Shown: positions 1-8,519, numbered from the stretch's first letter. The stretch is DNA of 54,601 bases from Pseudomonadota bacterium (GCA_018822105.1 JAHJLB010000045.1:1-54601); one strand, 5' to 3'. A program made the numbers and translations. The notes: generated by a model not told the origin, from the sequence alone.

Positions 1-425
1 AAATCGAAGTCGCCGCTGGGCTTGCGGGCCGGGGCCTTGTCCGCGCCGGCGCCGGAGCGCTCGTTGCGGCGGGGCGGCCTGGAGCTGCGCTCGTCGCGCC
101 CCTTGTCGCCGGGCTTGCCGCCGAACTTGCCGGCCGGCTTGCCGCCGGGCTTGCCCGAACCGTAGCCGGAGCCGGAAGTCTTGGGTCCGCCGGAACGCTT
201 GGGGCCGCCGGAAGCCTTGGGCCCGTCCGAAGATTTCGGGCCGCCGGAGGGCTTGGGGCCGCCGGAACGCTTGGGGCCGCCGGAGGGCTTGGGTCCTCCG
301 GAGGGCTTGGGGCCGCTGCTGCTCCACTCGTTGTCCTCGCGCTTGCCCTGTCCGGGGCGCGGCTTGCGGGCCGGACCCGGCTTGCGGGGGGCGCTGGGGC
401 GTGCTGGTTTTCGGGAATCCGCCAT
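1..425 (-). CDS. N-terminal part of a Gly/Pro/Lys/Ser-rich protein, C-terminus outside window
   Basis: An open frame starts with ATG at 425 (read leftwards) and runs off the left edge, giving about 141 residues. A GAGG ribosome-binding site lies about six bases before the ATG. The visible part is basic and low in complexity. Residues about 38-85 repeat a six-residue unit of the form GGPKxS, and this is followed by GKPGGK-type repeats and an Arg/Ser-rich stretch. There is no signal peptide and no folded domain in view, so this is a disordered N-terminal extension. Such tails are common on rRNA-modifying enzymes and RNA helicases of high-GC deltaproteobacteria, but the catalytic domain lies outside the window and I do not assign a function. 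It is divergent from the transglycosylase gene at 607. Confidence 0.75.
   Translation of the reverse strand, partial: MADSRKPARPSAPRKPGPARKPRPGQGKREDNEWSSSGPKPSGGPKPSGGPKRSGGPKPSGGPKSSDGPKASGGPKRSGGPKTSGSGYGSGKPGGKPAGKFGGKPGDKGRDERSSRPPRRNERSGAGADKAPARKPSGDFD
183..315 (-). repeat. tandem 18-bp coding repeat (GGPKxS units)
   Basis: On the minus strand the 18-base unit reading roughly GGC GGC CCC AAG CCC TCC recurs about seven times with small changes, mostly CCC/CGT/GCT or TCT in the codon after AAG. It encodes the GGPKxS array of the protein that starts at 425. The near-identity of the units suggests recent expansion by slippage or unequal recombination, so copy number may vary between strains. 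Confidence 0.7.
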
Positions 426-461
426 GATGTACCTCGGGGTGGTCCGGCTCAGCGGGCGAGC

Positions 462-490
462 TTGCCAGACAGAAAAAACAGGTGTAATGT
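462..490 (+). promoter_or_regulatory. candidate sigma-70 promoter of the MltD-type gene
   Basis: TTGCCA at 462-467 and TAATGT at 485-490 are separated by exactly 17 bases. The -10 match is poor (3/6), but the -35 resembles others in this window. It would give a leader of about 110 bases before the ATG at 607. Confidence 0.35.
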
Positions 491-606
491 GTGGTGTCTT
501 ATTTCGTGTCCAACAATCGGCGCACGGGGCACCGTAACTACGTAAGCGGCCCCAATCTCAGGAGCCTTCTCTCCACCCGCGCCGCCGACCGGAGGAAACC
601 ATACCG

Positions 607-2343
607 ATGACCATGACCATGCGAAAAAAATTGTCCGTGCTCGGCCTGCTCGGCCTGCTCACGGGCCTCTGGTCGTGCTCGACCATGAATAGCGACATCA
701 CAGCCCCTGTCAAGGCCCAGTCCACGCAAAACCTGCTTTCCGCCAACACGACCTACAAGCCCGGGCCGGCCGCGGCCAAGGCCCGCACCCCCCTGAACCC
801 CCTGGGCAAACAAGCCGTCCTGGACGACAACGCCGATCTTGAGCCAGACATGTCCGACATGCCCCTGACTCCCGGACAGACCGGCACCCTGCTCGAGCCC
901 GAGGTGCTGTCCCCGCCCCTGGCCGAGGAGCCGCAGCTCACGCCTGAGCAGCGCCGCATCCTGAGCGAGCGCTCGGGCCTGGACTTCGACATCGACCTTT
1001 TCGACTCCAAGGAAGTGGAGCGATATTTCGCCTACTACACCGGCCCGGCGCGCGAGACCTTCGCCCGCTGGCTCAAGCGGGCCGAGGTCTACCTGCCCCA
1101 CGTGCGCGATTCGCTGGTGAAGAACGGCCTGCCCCAGGACCTGGCCATGCTGCCCTTCGCCGAGTCCGGCTACAACTGCTACGCCTATTCCTGGGCCGGC
1201 GCCGGCGGCATGTGGCAGTTCATGCCCTACACCGGCCGCAAGTACGGCCTCACCGTGGACTGGTGGATCGACGAGCGCCGCGACCCCAGGCTGTCCACCG
1301 AGGCGGCGGGCAAGTACCTGGCCTTCCTGAACGACATGTTCGGCGACTGGTACCTGGCCCTGGCCGCGTACAACGCCGGCGAAGGCAAGATCTCCCGCGC
1401 CCTGGCCGGCACGGACACCGACGACTTCCTGGACCTGGTGAACCACAACAACCGCCTGAGCCGCCGCGCGCGCCTCAAGCCGGAAACCCAGAACTACGTG
1501 CCCAAGTTCATCGCCATCACCAAGATCTTCCAGAACCTCGAGGCCCTGGGCTTCGAGCCCGTTCGCTGGGACGCCGCGCCCAAGATCGAGACCGTCAACG
1601 TGCCCGGCGGCACTGACCTGCTGGCCCTGGCCAAGTCCGGCGGCATGAACTGGGACGAGTTCCACCAGATGAACCCGTCCTTCCGCCGCCAGGTGAGCCC
1701 GCCGGACCGCTCGGTGAGCGTGGCCATCCCGGTGAGCAGGAGGGCCTCCATGCTGGCCTACCTGGAAAACCCCGGCGCGCGCCCCTATGAAGGCATCATC
1801 ACCCATCAGGTGGCCAAGGGCGAGTCGCTCAGGACCGTGGCCCAGCGCTACCGCGTGCCCCAGGAGGTCATCTGCCAGATCAACGGCCAGGAGGCGCAGT
1901 CCCTGCGGCCCGGCCAGTGCCTTCTGATCCCCGCCAGCGGCACGGGCGAGGCCATGCCCGGGAACCTGAGGAAGACCAGGCGCATAGCCTCCAGCCGCGC
2001 CAACTACGTGGTCCGCGGCAGCGACAACGTCTGGTCCATCAGCAAAAAATTCAACGTCAGCGTGAAGACCCTGCTGGCGGCCAACGGCCTGTCCAACTCC
2101 AAGGGCATCAAGCCCGGGCTGCGCCTGAGCATCCCCGACGCCTCGTCCAAGGCCGCCCGGAAGACCAGGGCCCAGGCCGCCAAGGCGCGCGAGCAGGCCA
2201 CCCGCTACACCGTGCGCCGGGGCGACACCTTGATGAGCCTGTCGCGCCGCTTCGGCGTCTCCGCCGAGGCGCTCAAGGACTGGAACAACATCAAGGGCAG
2301 CGACCTGCGCACCGGCGCCAACCTCAAGGTCTACCTCCGGTAG
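607..2343 (+). CDS. mltD: membrane-bound lytic murein transglycosylase D with three LysM domains
   Basis: This is a 578-residue lipoprotein that cleaves the glycan strands of peptidoglycan by a lytic (non-hydrolytic) mechanism in the periplasm. Residues 6-24 form a lipoprotein signal ending in LWSC, so Cys24 should be lipidated. The SLT domain spans about 140-290. Its catalytic Glu186 lies in PFAESGY, followed by AGAGGMWQFMPYTGR and the ALAAYNAGEGKI motif typical of family 1D. Three LysM peptidoglycan-binding repeats follow at about 398-442, 464-510 and 533-578, giving the usual MltD layout. The start at 607 follows GGAGG at 591-595; in-frame ATGs at 613 and 619 are possible alternatives. The gene stands alone and ends in a shared terminator with the convergent GGDEF-EAL gene. 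Confidence 0.93.
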   Translation: MTMTMRKKLSVLGLLGLLTGLWSCSTMNSDITAPVKAQSTQNLLSANTTYKPGPAAAKARTPLNPLGKQAVLDDNADLEPDMSDMPLTPGQTGTLLEPEVLSPPLAEEPQLTPEQRRILSERSGLDFDIDLFDSKEVERYFAYYTGPARETFARWLKRAEVYLPHVRDSLVKNGLPQDLAMLPFAESGYNCYAYSWAGAGGMWQFMPYTGRKYGLTVDWWIDERRDPRLSTEAAGKYLAFLNDMFGDWYLALAAYNAGEGKISRALAGTDTDDFLDLVNHNNRLSRRARLKPETQNYVPKFIAITKIFQNLEALGFEPVRWDAAPKIETVNVPGGTDLLALAKSGGMNWDEFHQMNPSFRRQVSPPDRSVSVAIPVSRRASMLAYLENPGARPYEGIITHQVAKGESLRTVAQRYRVPQEVICQINGQEAQSLRPGQCLLIPASGTGEAMPGNLRKTRRIASSRANYVVRGSDNVWSISKKFNVSVKTLLAANGLSNSKGIKPGLRLSIPDASSKAARKTRAQAAKAREQATRYTVRRGDTLMSLSRRFGVSAEALKDWNNIKGSDLRTGANLKVYLR

Positions 2344-2356
2344 CGCGCAGCGCGAT

Positions 2357-2404
2357 CAAGCAAGGACGACCGCCCGGCGCTTGCCTGGCGGTCGTCTTTG
2401 CTTG
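2357..2404. terminator. bidirectional terminator between mltD and the GGDEF-EAL gene
   Basis: The stem 2365-2374 (GACGACCGCC) pairs with 2387-2396, and flanking CAAGCAA/TTGCTTG extends it to about 18 base pairs including one G-T pair. The loop is 12 bases. It sits between two convergent stops (2343 and 2425), so it can serve both transcripts. Confidence 0.8.
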
Positions 2405-2424
2405 CGGGGCAGGCCCCGGGAAGC

Positions 2425-5400
2425 CTAGCCCTGGCGGTCCGTCTCAAATCCCCCGGAAGCGCAGGCGGCGGGGACCCCGAAGAAGGCCTCGACCCCGGCC
2501 TCGGGCAAAGCCGGCGAGAAGTAGAAGCCCTGCACGGCCTCGCAGCCCAGCTCCCCCAGCAGGTCCAGCTGCTCGCGGGTCTCCACGCCCTCGGCCACCA
2601 CGGACAGCCGCAGGCTGCGCGCCAGGGCCATGATGGCCCGGACCAGCTCCCGGCTGTCGGAATGCTCGCGCGGGAGGTCATGCACGAAGGAGCGGTCGAT
2701 CTTCAGGATGTCCACCGGGAAGCGCTGGAGGTAGGCCAGGGAGGAATAGCCCGTGCCGAAGTCGTCGATGGCCAGGGACACGCCCGTGGCTTTGAGCCTG
2801 CGCATGGACGAGAGCGCGGCCTCGGGGTTGCCCATGAGGGTGGACTCCGTGAGCTCGAGCTTCAAATGGGCCGGGGGCAGGCCGCTCTCGCGCAGGATCT
2901 GGCGCACGGTCTCCACGATGTCCGGGTGGGTGAACTGGCGGGCCGAAAGGTTCACGGCCAGGGTCATGCCGCGGCATTGCGGAAAGCGCTCGCGCCAGGC
3001 GGCCATGGTGGCGCAAGCGCGGCGCAGCACCAGTTCGCCCAGGGGCACGATGAGCCCGGACTCCTCGGCGTGGGGGATGAAGGCGTGCGGCGTGACCAGC
3101 CCGCGCGTGGGGCTCTTCCAGCGCACCAGCGCCTCCAGCCCCAGGGTGCGGTCCCCGGTTATGGACATCACCGGCTGGTAGTACACGGTGAACTCGTCCT
3201 GCTCCAGGGCCTTGCGCATGTCCGCGTCCAGGGTCAGAAGCTCCCTGGCCCGGCGCTGCATGCCCGGATGGAACAGGCGGATGCGGTCGCGGCCGCCGTC
3301 CTTGGCGCGGTGCATGGCCATGTCCGCGTTCTGGAGAATATCCTCGGCCCTGGGGCTGTCCGCCGTGGGGCCGACCACCACGCCCACGCTGGCCGTCAGG
3401 CGCACCTCCTGGCCCTCCACGGTGAAGGGGACGCACAGGCTGTCCAGGGCGCTGCGGATGGCGGCCTGCGCCTCCTCCGGCGTGCCCGGCTCTTCCACGA
3501 TGAGCACGAACTCGTCGCCGCCGAAGCGGCAGACCTGGCCCAGGCCGCGCAGGCCGCGCACCAGCCGCCGTGCGGCCTCCACCAGCACCAGGTCGCCGAA
3601 GGAATGGCCCAGGCTGTCGTTCAGCATCTTGAAGCGGTCCAGGTCCATGAAGGCCACGGCGAAAAGGGTGTTGCGGCGCTGGGAGTCCTCCAGCACCTGC
3701 TGGATGCGCTCCAGGCACAGGGTGCGGTTGGCCAGGCCCGTGAGGGCGTCGTGGTGGGCCTTGAACAGGAGCTGCGCCTCCATCTCCTTGCGGGCGGTGA
3801 TGTCCGTAAGCGTCAGGATGGCCGCGATGACGGCCCCGGCCTCGGAGCGGATGGGCGCGGCGTTGGCCAGCAGCCAGCGGTCCGCCTCGCCCGGCCGCGA
3901 GAACAGCGCCACCAGGTCGCGGGTGCTCTGGCCCTGGGCCACTGCGCGCAGGATGGGCCCCTCGTCCGGGGACACGGGCGTACCGTCTTCGCGCAGGAAC
4001 CTCCACGAGGGCAGAAACCTGCCCATGGACATGCCCTTGAGCACGTCCTGTGTGGTGTCCAGCATGGCCGCGGCCGCCTGGTTGGCTATGGTGATCCGGC
4101 CTGCGGCGTCCGCGATGACCACCCCGCTCAGGGACTGGTCCATGGCCGCGCTGAACAGGGTCCGCGTGCTCTCCAGCTCCTTCTGCATGCGCTTGCGCTC
4201 GGTGATGTCCTGGCCGAAGGCGCAGAGGTATTCCTCCTCGCCGAAGCGCATGTAGAAGGCCTTCATCTCCTTGAGCACGCGCACGCCGGTGCGGGTCAGC
4301 TGGGTGGTCTCAAAAGTGTGCTGCCCCGCGCGCACCAGGCGCAGCAGCCCCTGGAGGATCTCGGGGGTATACCCCGGATCAATGAACGACACGGGCTGGC
4401 CCAGGAGGTCCGAGCGCGGATGCCCCAGGCTGCGGGCCACCGCCTCGTTGACGTAGGCCAGCGTCCCGTCGGGCCGCACCAGATAGACCTCCTCCACCCC
4501 GGATTCGAGGAAGAACTTGAAGCGGGCCAGGTCGCGCGCCGTCTGGCGCGCCCCGGTGCTGTCGCTGAAGACCAGCACCGCCGCGCGCAGCTCGCCGTTG
4601 GCGTCGCGCACGGGCGCTGCGCTGGCCGATATCCAGCGTTCCGCCCCATCGGCCAGCTCCAGGCGCAGCTCCATGTTCTCGAAAGACTCCCCGCGCGCCA
4701 GCGCCCGGGCCAGGGGCATATCCTCCGGGGCCACAAGGGCGCCGCTGGGCAAAAAGGCCCGCCAGACGTGGTCTTCGGGCCGGAAGCCTGCAGGCGGGCT
4801 GCCGTTCAGGCCCAGGATGCGCAGGGCCTGGCGATTGAACACGGGCGGCCCGGAGCCGTCGGCGTAGGCCAGCACGATGCCCGAGGGGGACTGCTCTATG
4901 GCCGCCATGAACAGGTCCTGGGTCTTGCGGAGCCGGGTCATCTCCGCCATGAGGTTCCCGGCCATGAGGTCGGCCGCGCGGATGCGGGCCTCGGCCCCGG
5001 CGCGCAGGCGGCGCACGCGCAGGAAGGCCCACGCCCCGGCGGCAAGGAGCGCGGCGCAGCCAGAGAGCACGTAGGCCCAGCCGGGCTTCCGCCAGGGGGC
5101 TTTGCCCCAGGTCCGCTCCAGCGCCCGCACGTCCCCGGGGCTGACGGCCGCGATGCCGGCGTTCAGCCGCTCCAGCAGCTGCGCGTTGCCGCGGCTCACC
5201 GCCGCCCGCAGCTGCACGCCGGGGAACACGCGCGCCAGGGTGAAGGCTTGGTCCTGCTGGAGCGCCAGATGATGCCGCAAGGCCAGGACCGGGCCGGCCA
5301 CGATGCCCACCTGGCCCAAGACGGCGGCCGTGGCCAGGGCGGGCATGTCGAGGAAGTATTGCTGTCTCAGGTTGGGGAAGGTGGCCGCCAGAAAGGCCGC

Positions 5401-5913
5401 CGAATGGTCGTTCAGCACCAGGCCCACGGTGCCGCTGGCGCCCTCCAGCTGCTCCGGCGGCATCCCGCCCTTGCCGCCGGCGACGAAGATGCCGATGCCC
5501 AGATCAAGCAGCGGGCGGGAAAAGAGAAAATCCCCCTCCAGCTCCGGGGACAGCGGAAGGCCGGCATGGGCGTCGGCATGGCCGGCGGCCACCAGGGAAA
5601 GCACGTCTTCGCCCTCGGCCAGGACGATGCGCACCTCCACGCCGGCCTCGCGGCCCCACAGGCGCCAATAGTCCACCAGCAGCCCGGCGGGCTGGCCCGC
5701 GCCGTCGCGGAAGCAATAGGGCGGGTCGCCGCCCTGGTGGACAAGGGTCAGGCCCTCCCCCGCCCAAGCGGCCTGCACGGCGGAGCCCAGGGCCAGGCAG
5801 CAGGACAGAAAGGCCAGGCAGCAGAGGCCCCACAGCCGCAGCCCCCCGCCGTCCAGGCGAAAGGCGGCCGCCAGGCGGCGCAGCCGGGGGGGGCGCTTGG
5901 CCGGCCTCTGCAC
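2425..5913 (-). CDS. periplasmic-sensor, triple-PAS, GGDEF-EAL c-di-GMP protein
   Basis: A 1162-residue inner-membrane signalling protein. After a signal/TM segment (about 25-50) comes a periplasmic solute-binding-protein type 3 domain (about 55-275, beginning with the DPPYCF motif), then a TM helix at about 278-298. Three PAS-like modules (about 325-460, 460-580, 580-710) precede a GGDEF domain with an intact GGDEF motif at 798-802, and an EAL domain with EAL at 927-929 and LELTES, DDFGTGYSSL and AEGVET motifs. Both synthesis and hydrolysis of cyclic di-GMP are therefore possible. The inhibitory RxxD site is RxxG here. The GTG start at 5913 is only 8 bases past the stop of the upstream lipoprotein gene and lacks a clear ribosome-binding site, so translational coupling is likely. 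The binding-protein domain suggests control by an external amino-acid-like ligand; the ligand is unknown. Confidence 0.9.
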   Translation of the reverse strand: MQRPAKRPPRLRRLAAAFRLDGGGLRLWGLCCLAFLSCCLALGSAVQAAWAGEGLTLVHQGGDPPYCFRDGAGQPAGLLVDYWRLWGREAGVEVRIVLAEGEDVLSLVAAGHADAHAGLPLSPELEGDFLFSRPLLDLGIGIFVAGGKGGMPPEQLEGASGTVGLVLNDHSAAFLAATFPNLRQQYFLDMPALATAAVLGQVGIVAGPVLALRHHLALQQDQAFTLARVFPGVQLRAAVSRGNAQLLERLNAGIAAVSPGDVRALERTWGKAPWRKPGWAYVLSGCAALLAAGAWAFLRVRRLRAGAEARIRAADLMAGNLMAEMTRLRKTQDLFMAAIEQSPSGIVLAYADGSGPPVFNRQALRILGLNGSPPAGFRPEDHVWRAFLPSGALVAPEDMPLARALARGESFENMELRLELADGAERWISASAAPVRDANGELRAAVLVFSDSTGARQTARDLARFKFFLESGVEEVYLVRPDGTLAYVNEAVARSLGHPRSDLLGQPVSFIDPGYTPEILQGLLRLVRAGQHTFETTQLTRTGVRVLKEMKAFYMRFGEEEYLCAFGQDITERKRMQKELESTRTLFSAAMDQSLSGVVIADAAGRITIANQAAAAMLDTTQDVLKGMSMGRFLPSWRFLREDGTPVSPDEGPILRAVAQGQSTRDLVALFSRPGEADRWLLANAAPIRSEAGAVIAAILTLTDITARKEMEAQLLFKAHHDALTGLANRTLCLERIQQVLEDSQRRNTLFAVAFMDLDRFKMLNDSLGHSFGDLVLVEAARRLVRGLRGLGQVCRFGGDEFVLIVEEPGTPEEAQAAIRSALDSLCVPFTVEGQEVRLTASVGVVVGPTADSPRAEDILQNADMAMHRAKDGGRDRIRLFHPGMQRRARELLTLDADMRKALEQDEFTVYYQPVMSITGDRTLGLEALVRWKSPTRGLVTPHAFIPHAEESGLIVPLGELVLRRACATMAAWRERFPQCRGMTLAVNLSARQFTHPDIVETVRQILRESGLPPAHLKLELTESTLMGNPEAALSSMRRLKATGVSLAIDDFGTGYSSLAYLQRFPVDILKIDRSFVHDLPREHSDSRELVRAIMALARSLRLSVVAEGVETREQLDLLGELGCEAVQGFYFSPALPEAGVEAFFGVPAACASGGFETDRQG

Positions 5914-5921
5914 CGCGTGGG

Positions 5922-6497
5922 CTACTTCGCCGCCTTGACCACGTGCGTGGCGGCGTCCTGAAGGAGGTACTGCAGGGTGGACGCCAGCACGCCCTGGGCG
6001 GCCTGCACGGCGGTCATGCCCAGGTCCTCGCGCGAACCGGAGTAGATCTGCTCGGTGATGAACTGGCCGTCCTTCTCCAGCCTCACGTTCAGGCGCAGGT
6101 CGGCCTTGACCATGAGGTTGGGGGCCCGCTCCACCAGCAGCCGGTCAAAGGAGCCGGACACCACATAGCCCTTGAGGGGCGTCGCATCCTGCTTCTCCCG
6201 GTAGCTCACGGCGCAGCCGCGCGCCTTGAGTTCCTCGAACATGGCCCAGCTCACCCACTCGGCGGGGTCGCTCTCGGCGTAGAAATGCTTGCCCTCGCTC
6301 AGGGTGCCGATGGTCAGGGTGTCGGCGCGCTTGTCCACAAAGGGCACGATGGTGAAGGACTGGCTGCTGAGCTGCCCGGCCAGGGGCGTGGAGGCATGGT
6401 AGCGCAGGGGCACCACGGTGTTGGTGGCGCAGGCCGCCGAGACCAGGCTCAGGGCCAGGACGAACAACGCGGCGCGGAGGGTGGCCAATTTCTGCAT
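5922..6497 (-). CDS. uncharacterised lipoprotein (YajG-like in outline)
   Basis: A 191-residue protein with a lipoprotein signal: MQKLATLRAALFVLALSLVS followed by AAC, so Cys23 would be the lipidated residue. I chose the ATG at 6497 because AAGGGGAA precedes it by five bases; a frame opening at 6542 has no such site. The mature part contains a VPFVDKRADT segment and a TPLKGYVVSGSFDRLLVE strand pattern reminiscent of small outer-membrane lipoproteins of the YajG type, but the similarity is only impressionistic. It lies directly upstream of the GGDEF-EAL gene (8-base gap), so the two are probably one operon. A lipoprotein paired with a periplasmic-sensing c-di-GMP protein could act in its input, which is inference. 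Confidence 0.8.
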   Translation of the reverse strand: MQKLATLRAALFVLALSLVSAACATNTVVPLRYHASTPLAGQLSSQSFTIVPFVDKRADTLTIGTLSEGKHFYAESDPAEWVSWAMFEELKARGCAVSYREKQDATPLKGYVVSGSFDRLLVERAPNLMVKADLRLNVRLEKDGQFITEQIYSGSREDLGMTAVQAAQGVLASTLQYLLQDAATHVVKAAK

Positions 6498-6566
6498 GAT
6501 TATTCCCCTTGGATCCTGTGGAATTGACGTTTGGCAAAGCATTGCCCGTGTTGTGCACGGCCTTGC

Positions 6567-6595
6567 AGACTAGCCCAAACCGCCCGGCACCGCAA
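6567..6595 (-). promoter_or_regulatory. candidate promoter of the lipoprotein/GGDEF-EAL operon
   Basis: On the minus strand TTGCGG (6595-6590) and TAGTCT (6572-6567) are spaced by 17 bases, with GGGC just before the -10. The predicted start near 6560 lies about 60 bases before the ATG at 6497. Confidence 0.45.
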
Positions 6596-6717
6596 GGTGA
6601 CCCAGACCCCCGGCCAAAACTCAAAATTAAGTCTAGACTACTGCCGAAATCTATGCTTGGCTTGCAGCGGTTTCTCCGGCGCGGCGGCACGCATCCGCGC
6701 CGGGGCCAAGGAGTCCC

Positions 6718-7125
6718 ATGCGCGACGCACGCCCCCCCGCCCTTGCCTTCGTCCTGGCCCTGATCCTGGCCTGCGCCCCCAGCGCCCAGGCAGCAAAGCC
6801 CGCGCCCAGGCCCGCGGCCAAGGCCGATTCCGCCCAGGCCAGGGGCGAGCCCGTGGACATCAGCGGCCGCGTGGCCGTGGGCCTGGACAAGACCTTCATC
6901 AAGGACCAGTCCCAGGGCTACCTCATGGTCCAGGGCCTGGACCTCTCCCGCTTCGCCGGGCGGCACATCCTGGCCAAGGGGCTCCTCCTCGGCCAGGAGC
7001 AGGAGTATCGTGTCGTGCGCCTGCTGGAGTACCGGGTCCTGAGCCCGGACGACGACTCGCCCGGAGCGGGCGGCACCGTGGGCCAGGGGTCCAAGGCCGC
7101 GCCCGCTGCCCGCGGGAAGAAGTAA
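6718..7125 (+). CDS. small exported protein of unknown function
   Basis: A 135-residue protein not recognised as a known family. Residues 1-25 form a signal peptide ending around AQA, followed by an Ala/Pro/Lys-rich linker to about residue 43. The compact middle (about 45-110) is a predicted beta-rich segment containing VDISGRVAVGLDKTFI and LRYRVL-like strands. The tail is Gly/Ala/Lys-rich and probably disordered. The ATG at 6718 follows AAGGAG with a short spacing. The position between the divergent lipoprotein gene and a 55-residue ORF gives no functional clue. Confidence 0.7.
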   Translation: MRDARPPALAFVLALILACAPSAQAAKPAPRPAAKADSAQARGEPVDISGRVAVGLDKTFIKDQSQGYLMVQGLDLSRFAGRHILAKGLLLGQEQEYRVVRLLEYRVLSPDDDSPGAGGTVGQGSKAAPAARGKK

Positions 7126-7158
7126 ATTCGCCCAGGCCGGCCGCCCCGCAGGTGCACC

Positions 7159-7187
7159 TTGCCAAGCACGGCGCAAGGGGTTATTTT
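7159..7187 (+). promoter_or_regulatory. promoter of the 55-residue ORF
   Basis: TTGCCA (7159-7164), a 17-base spacer and TATTTT (7182-7187, 4 of 6 consensus bases) stand in a less GC-rich pocket. The predicted start is about 90 bases before the ATG at 7283. Confidence 0.55.
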
Positions 7188-7282
7188 GTGCGGATGGACG
7201 TCAGCCCCGGCCGCCCGGGAAGGCTTCCAGGCCGCCTGACCAAGACAACAAACCACGCCCCCCGGGCGGATACGGAGTTCCC

Positions 7283-7450
7283 ATGAGCAAGGCCAAGCAG
7301 ACCGAGACCTACCAGCTTGTGTACAACATGCCCGGCAAGGACAAGGAATCCATCCTCTTCACCTCGCCCAAGCTTCTGGACGTGGAGCTCAAGCGCGAGC
7401 AGCACATCCGCTCCATCACCACCGGCTTCGTGGAGGTCCGCAAGGCCTGA
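7283..7450 (+). CDS. 55-residue hypothetical protein
   Basis: A short frame starting MSKAKQTETYQLVYNMPGKD and ending in EVRKA, preceded by GGAG with good spacing and by its own likely promoter at 7159-7187. Codon third positions are almost all G/C, as in the neighbouring real genes. The protein is soluble, charged and without cysteine, with a predicted beta strand then a helix (about residues 28-43). I do not recognise a family. Its length may have hidden it from routine gene calls. Confidence 0.65.
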   Translation: MSKAKQTETYQLVYNMPGKDKESILFTSPKLLDVELKREQHIRSITTGFVEVRKA

Positions 7451-7476
7451 GCCTCCGCCTTCCTGCGCCTCCGGCC

Positions 7477-7505
7477 TTGCCTAGACCGCACGGGCGGGCT
7501 ATATC
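7477..7505 (+). promoter_or_regulatory. promoter of the prepilin locus
   Basis: TTGCCT (7477-7482), a 17-base spacer and TATATC (7500-7505) lie about 75 bases before the first prepilin ATG. This is one of the better -10 matches in the window and the only promoter I see for the run of genes from 7580 to 12947. Confidence 0.6.
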
Positions 7506-7579
7506 GGCCTCATGGATGACATGATCCGCCCGCAAGGGGCAGGCCCGAATATTGCATTCCTCCGGACCGGAGGCGCGGC

Positions 7580-8104
7580 ATGACCCACAGGACACCCCCG
7601 GCAGAACGGCAGGACGGGCGCGAGCCGCCCGCGCCCTCGGGCGGCTTCACGCTCATCGAGCTCATCACCGTCATCATCATCCTCGGCATCCTGTCGTTTG
7701 CCCTGTTCGGGCGCACCGGCCCGCGCAGCGGCCCGGAGTTGGCCCGCATGGCCGAGGTGCGCGCCCAGATCCGCTTCGTGCAGCTCCGCTCCATGAAGAC
7801 CAGCAGCGTCAACGGCATCAAATGCGACGGCACCAGCTACTGGGCCTTTACCGGCACCAACCCCGACGCCGTCGCCGCGCGCCTGGACCTGCCCGGCGAG
7901 TCCGGCTCCGTCATCACCCTGGGCGCTACCAACATGACCATGACCGCCTTCGTCTTCCTCTTCGACGGCTTCGGCATCCCCTACACGGCCTACACCAGCG
8001 CCACCACCAACACCAAGCTCGCCGCCGACGCCCTCATCACCATCACGGCGGGCGGAGGCACCGGCACCCTGACCCTGACCCCGGAGACAGGCTATGTACC
8101 CTAG
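7580..8104 (+). CDS. type IV prepilin-like protein (MSHA/pseudopilin class)
   Basis: A 174-residue prepilin. A long basic leader of about 22 residues ends in Gly and is followed by FTLIELITVIIILGILSF, the classic prepilin peptidase site with Glu at +5 and a hydrophobic stem helix. The globular part contains a single alpha-beta region with strings of Thr/Asn. The layout resembles the MshC/GspH group of minor pilins. The start at 7580 follows CGGAGG. The stop at 8104 overlaps the next prepilin start (8094) by 11 bases, which indicates co-translation. No pilus assembly ATPase, platform protein or prepilin peptidase lies in the window, so assembly must depend on a machine encoded elsewhere. Confidence 0.88.
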   Translation: MTHRTPPAERQDGREPPAPSGGFTLIELITVIIILGILSFALFGRTGPRSGPELARMAEVRAQIRFVQLRSMKTSSVNGIKCDGTSYWAFTGTNPDAVAARLDLPGESGSVITLGATNMTMTAFVFLFDGFGIPYTAYTSATTNTKLAADALITITAGGGTGTLTLTPETGYVP

Positions 8105-8519
8105 AAGCACGCCCGTTCCACCGCGCCGCGCCCTTGGCGGCACCCCCGGCTTCACCCTGCTGGAGGTCATCGTCATCGTCATCGTGGCCGGCCTCCTGGC
8201 GGCCCTGGTGCTGAACCTCATGGGCACCCAGCTTTTGCGCTCCAGCAACCCGGCCACCATCGCCGCCGACGCCGGCGACGCCGAGGCGGCCATGGAGGGC
8301 GTGGTGGCCAACTACACCGGCAAGGTCAACACCAACACCACCACCGCCCTGGACGCCCTGAAGGCGGACTACACCACCAACAGCACCGTGAGCATCACCG
8401 ACGCCACCTGGAACTCCGTGCGCACCCTCACCGTGACCACCAGGGTGGGCAACACCAGCTACACCTCCCTGTTCACCCAGGCGCGCACCAACGCCGCCGA
8501 CAACGCGACGGACTACTAG
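8094..8519 (+). CDS. type IV prepilin-like protein
   Basis: A 141-residue prepilin with a 19-residue leader ending in Gly, then FTLLEVIVIVIVAGLLAAL with Glu at +5. After the hydrophobic helix the protein is rich in Thr, Asn, Ala and Asp with few bulky residues, as in small surface-exposed pilins; it has no cysteine pair. The ATG overlaps the end of the preceding prepilin gene and follows GGAGACAGG. It may be a structural or minor subunit of the same filament as its neighbours; which one is major cannot be decided from the sequence. Confidence 0.85.
   Translation: MYPRSTPVPPRRALGGTPGFTLLEVIVIVIVAGLLAALVLNLMGTQLLRSSNPATIAADAGDAEAAMEGVVANYTGKVNTNTTTALDALKADYTTNSTVSITDATWNSVRTLTVTTRVGNTSYTSLFTQARTNAADNATDY

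Noticed and set aside
2398-5961. Long plus-strand open frame opposite the GGDEF-EAL gene
   Set aside because: Composition is repetitive Ala/Gly/His/Gln-type antisense of the real gene; no start signal and no domain.
6531-6547. Sigma-54-like TTGGCAAAGCATTGCC
   Set aside because: The GG to GC spacing is one base too short, which sigma-54 does not tolerate.
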